Source: Acidobacteriota bacterium
Lineage (GTDB): Bacteria > Acidobacteriota > Terriglobia > Terriglobales > Acidobacteriaceae
Assembly: GCA_021778875.1 (NCBI GenBank)
Contig: JAJYBT010000285.1
Span: 1-5,165, forward strand
Reading direction: 5' to 3'
DNA length: 5,165 nt
Positions within the stretch are counted from its first letter, which is position 1, and every line of letters begins with the position of its first letter. Positions 4,346-5,165 of the stretch are shown here, one piece after another. The notes beneath the pieces are model-generated. The model had not been told where the DNA came from, did no database searches, and saw nothing but the letters and a program-made list of their open reading frames with translations. The position numbers and the translations under genes are program-made.

Positions 4346-5165
4346 ATGCCTCTGAAAACGCTGTTTCTGAACCCGCCTTCGTTTGAGAATTTCGACGGTG
4401 GAGCGAGTTCGCGCTGGCCTGCAACGCGCGAGATTGAGTCCTACTGGTACCCGGTGTGGCTGACGTATCCGGCTGGTCTGCTGGAAGGCTCGCGCCTGCT
4501 GGATGCCCCGCCCCATCACGTCTCGGCGGCCGAAACGATCGAGATCTGCAAGGCGTACGAGTTCCTTGTGCTGTTCACCTCGACGGTGGGCTGGGAGGGC
4601 GATCAGCGGCTGGCGGAAGCCATCAAGGCAGCGAACCCCTCGATTCGCATTGCGTTTGTGGGGCCTCCGGTGACAACCTCGCCGGACAAGGCACTGAACG
4701 AGTGCTCGGTGCTGGACTTTATCTGCCGGCGCGAGTTTGACTACGCGGTGGTGGAGTTTGCGCAGGGCAAGCCGCTGAACGAGATTCTTGGCATCAGCTA
4801 CAAGCAGGACGGCAAGGTTATCCACAATCCGGATCGCCCGCAGGTGGAAGATCTGGACGCGATGCCGTGGGCCACGAAGATCTACAAGCGCGACCTGGAT
4901 GTGACGCGCTACAACGTGCCCTTCCTGCTGCACCCGTATATCGCGCTTTACTCAACGCGCGGCTGCCCGGCGCAGTGCACCTTCTGCCTGTGGCCGCAGA
5001 CGCTGAGCGGACATGCGTGGCGCAAGCGCTCCACGGATGACGTGGCGGCGGAGCTGGCGTGGGCAAAGCAGAATTTCCCGGATGTGAAGGAGTACTTCTT
5101 CGACGACGATACCTTCAACATCCAGAAGCAGCGCACGATTGAGCTGTGCGAAAAGCTGAAGCCGC
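4346..5165 (+). CDS. hpnJ: Hopanoid biosynthesis radical SAM protein HpnJ, 3' end cut by window edge
   Basis: About 273 codons are visible with no stop; the family is about 470 residues long, so roughly the last 200 are outside. The N-terminus MPLKTLFLNPPSFENFDGGA and the following EIESYWYPVWLTYPAGL match HpnJ as recalled. Residues to about 190 form the B12-binding-like fold that precedes many radical SAM cores, with no DxHxxG cobalamin motif seen. The radical SAM 4Fe-4S motif is CxxxCxxC at Cys207, Cys211 and Cys214 (CPAQCTFC, then LWPQT). FFDDDTF at 251-257 is the conserved strand that follows. In Burkholderia cenocepacia, HpnJ was reported to be required for turning bacteriohopanetetrol glucosamine into the cyclitol ether, after HpnI and HpnK. 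The organism thus probably makes composite hopanoids; other hpn genes are expected to the right. An ATG at 4340 would add two residues. Confidence 0.92.
   Translation, partial: MPLKTLFLNPPSFENFDGGASSRWPATREIESYWYPVWLTYPAGLLEGSRLLDAPPHHVSAAETIEICKAYEFLVLFTSTVGWEGDQRLAEAIKAANPSIRIAFVGPPVTTSPDKALNECSVLDFICRREFDYAVVEFAQGKPLNEILGISYKQDGKVIHNPDRPQVEDLDAMPWATKIYKRDLDVTRYNVPFLLHPYIALYSTRGCPAQCTFCLWPQTLSGHAWRKRSTDDVAAELAWAKQNFPDVKEYFFDDDTFNIQKQRTIELCEKLKP

Noticed and set aside
4298..4933. 211-codon open frame on the minus strand
   Set aside because: It is antisense to hpnJ, whose radical SAM motif and family N-terminus are clear.

Overview
The window looks like chromosomal DNA of a hopanoid-making, Gram-negative bacterium with GC-rich DNA. 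The best guess is Acidobacteriota (Terriglobia/Acidobacteriaceae). This rests on the partial hpnJ at the right edge, an outer-membrane (TolC-type) gene, and the overall composition and protein style. It is an inference from recognition, not from a search.

Layout: (1) 1-133, minus strand: the first 44 codons of an MFS transporter with a Spinster-like first membrane helix, running off the left edge. (2) 224-622, minus strand: queF, the preQ0 reductase of queuosine biosynthesis, 90 bp upstream of the MFS gene and probably cotranscribed with it. (3) 623-733: a 111-bp divergent intergenic region holding candidate promoters for both sides. It also holds a well-formed 25-bp dyad at 708-732 that ends one base before the plus-strand start codon. 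(4) 734-4283, plus strand: a tight three-gene operon encoding a membrane-fusion (HlyD/RND-type) periplasmic adaptor, an exported TPR-like protein and a TolC-family outer-membrane channel. Both internal junctions are 4-nt stop/start overlaps (GTGA and TTGA) with non-ATG starts. (5) 4284-4345: a 62-bp gap with a candidate extended -10 promoter and a good ribosome-binding site. (6) 4346 to the right edge, plus strand: hpnJ, a radical SAM enzyme of hopanoid side-chain maturation, cut off after about 273 codons.

How the genes could work together: the adaptor and TolC channel are two parts of a tripartite envelope export machine, but no inner-membrane pump (ABC, RND or MFS) is encoded beside them. 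An exported TPR protein sits where a pump gene would usually be. Either the pump is encoded elsewhere or the TPR protein contributes something specific. Because hpnJ follows on the same strand after only 62 bp, a link between this export module and hopanoid lipids is possible but unproven. queF and the MFS gene belong to a separate, divergent unit. No RNA genes, insertion sequences, CRISPR arrays or convincing terminators were seen, and no gene-free stretch exceeds 111 bp.
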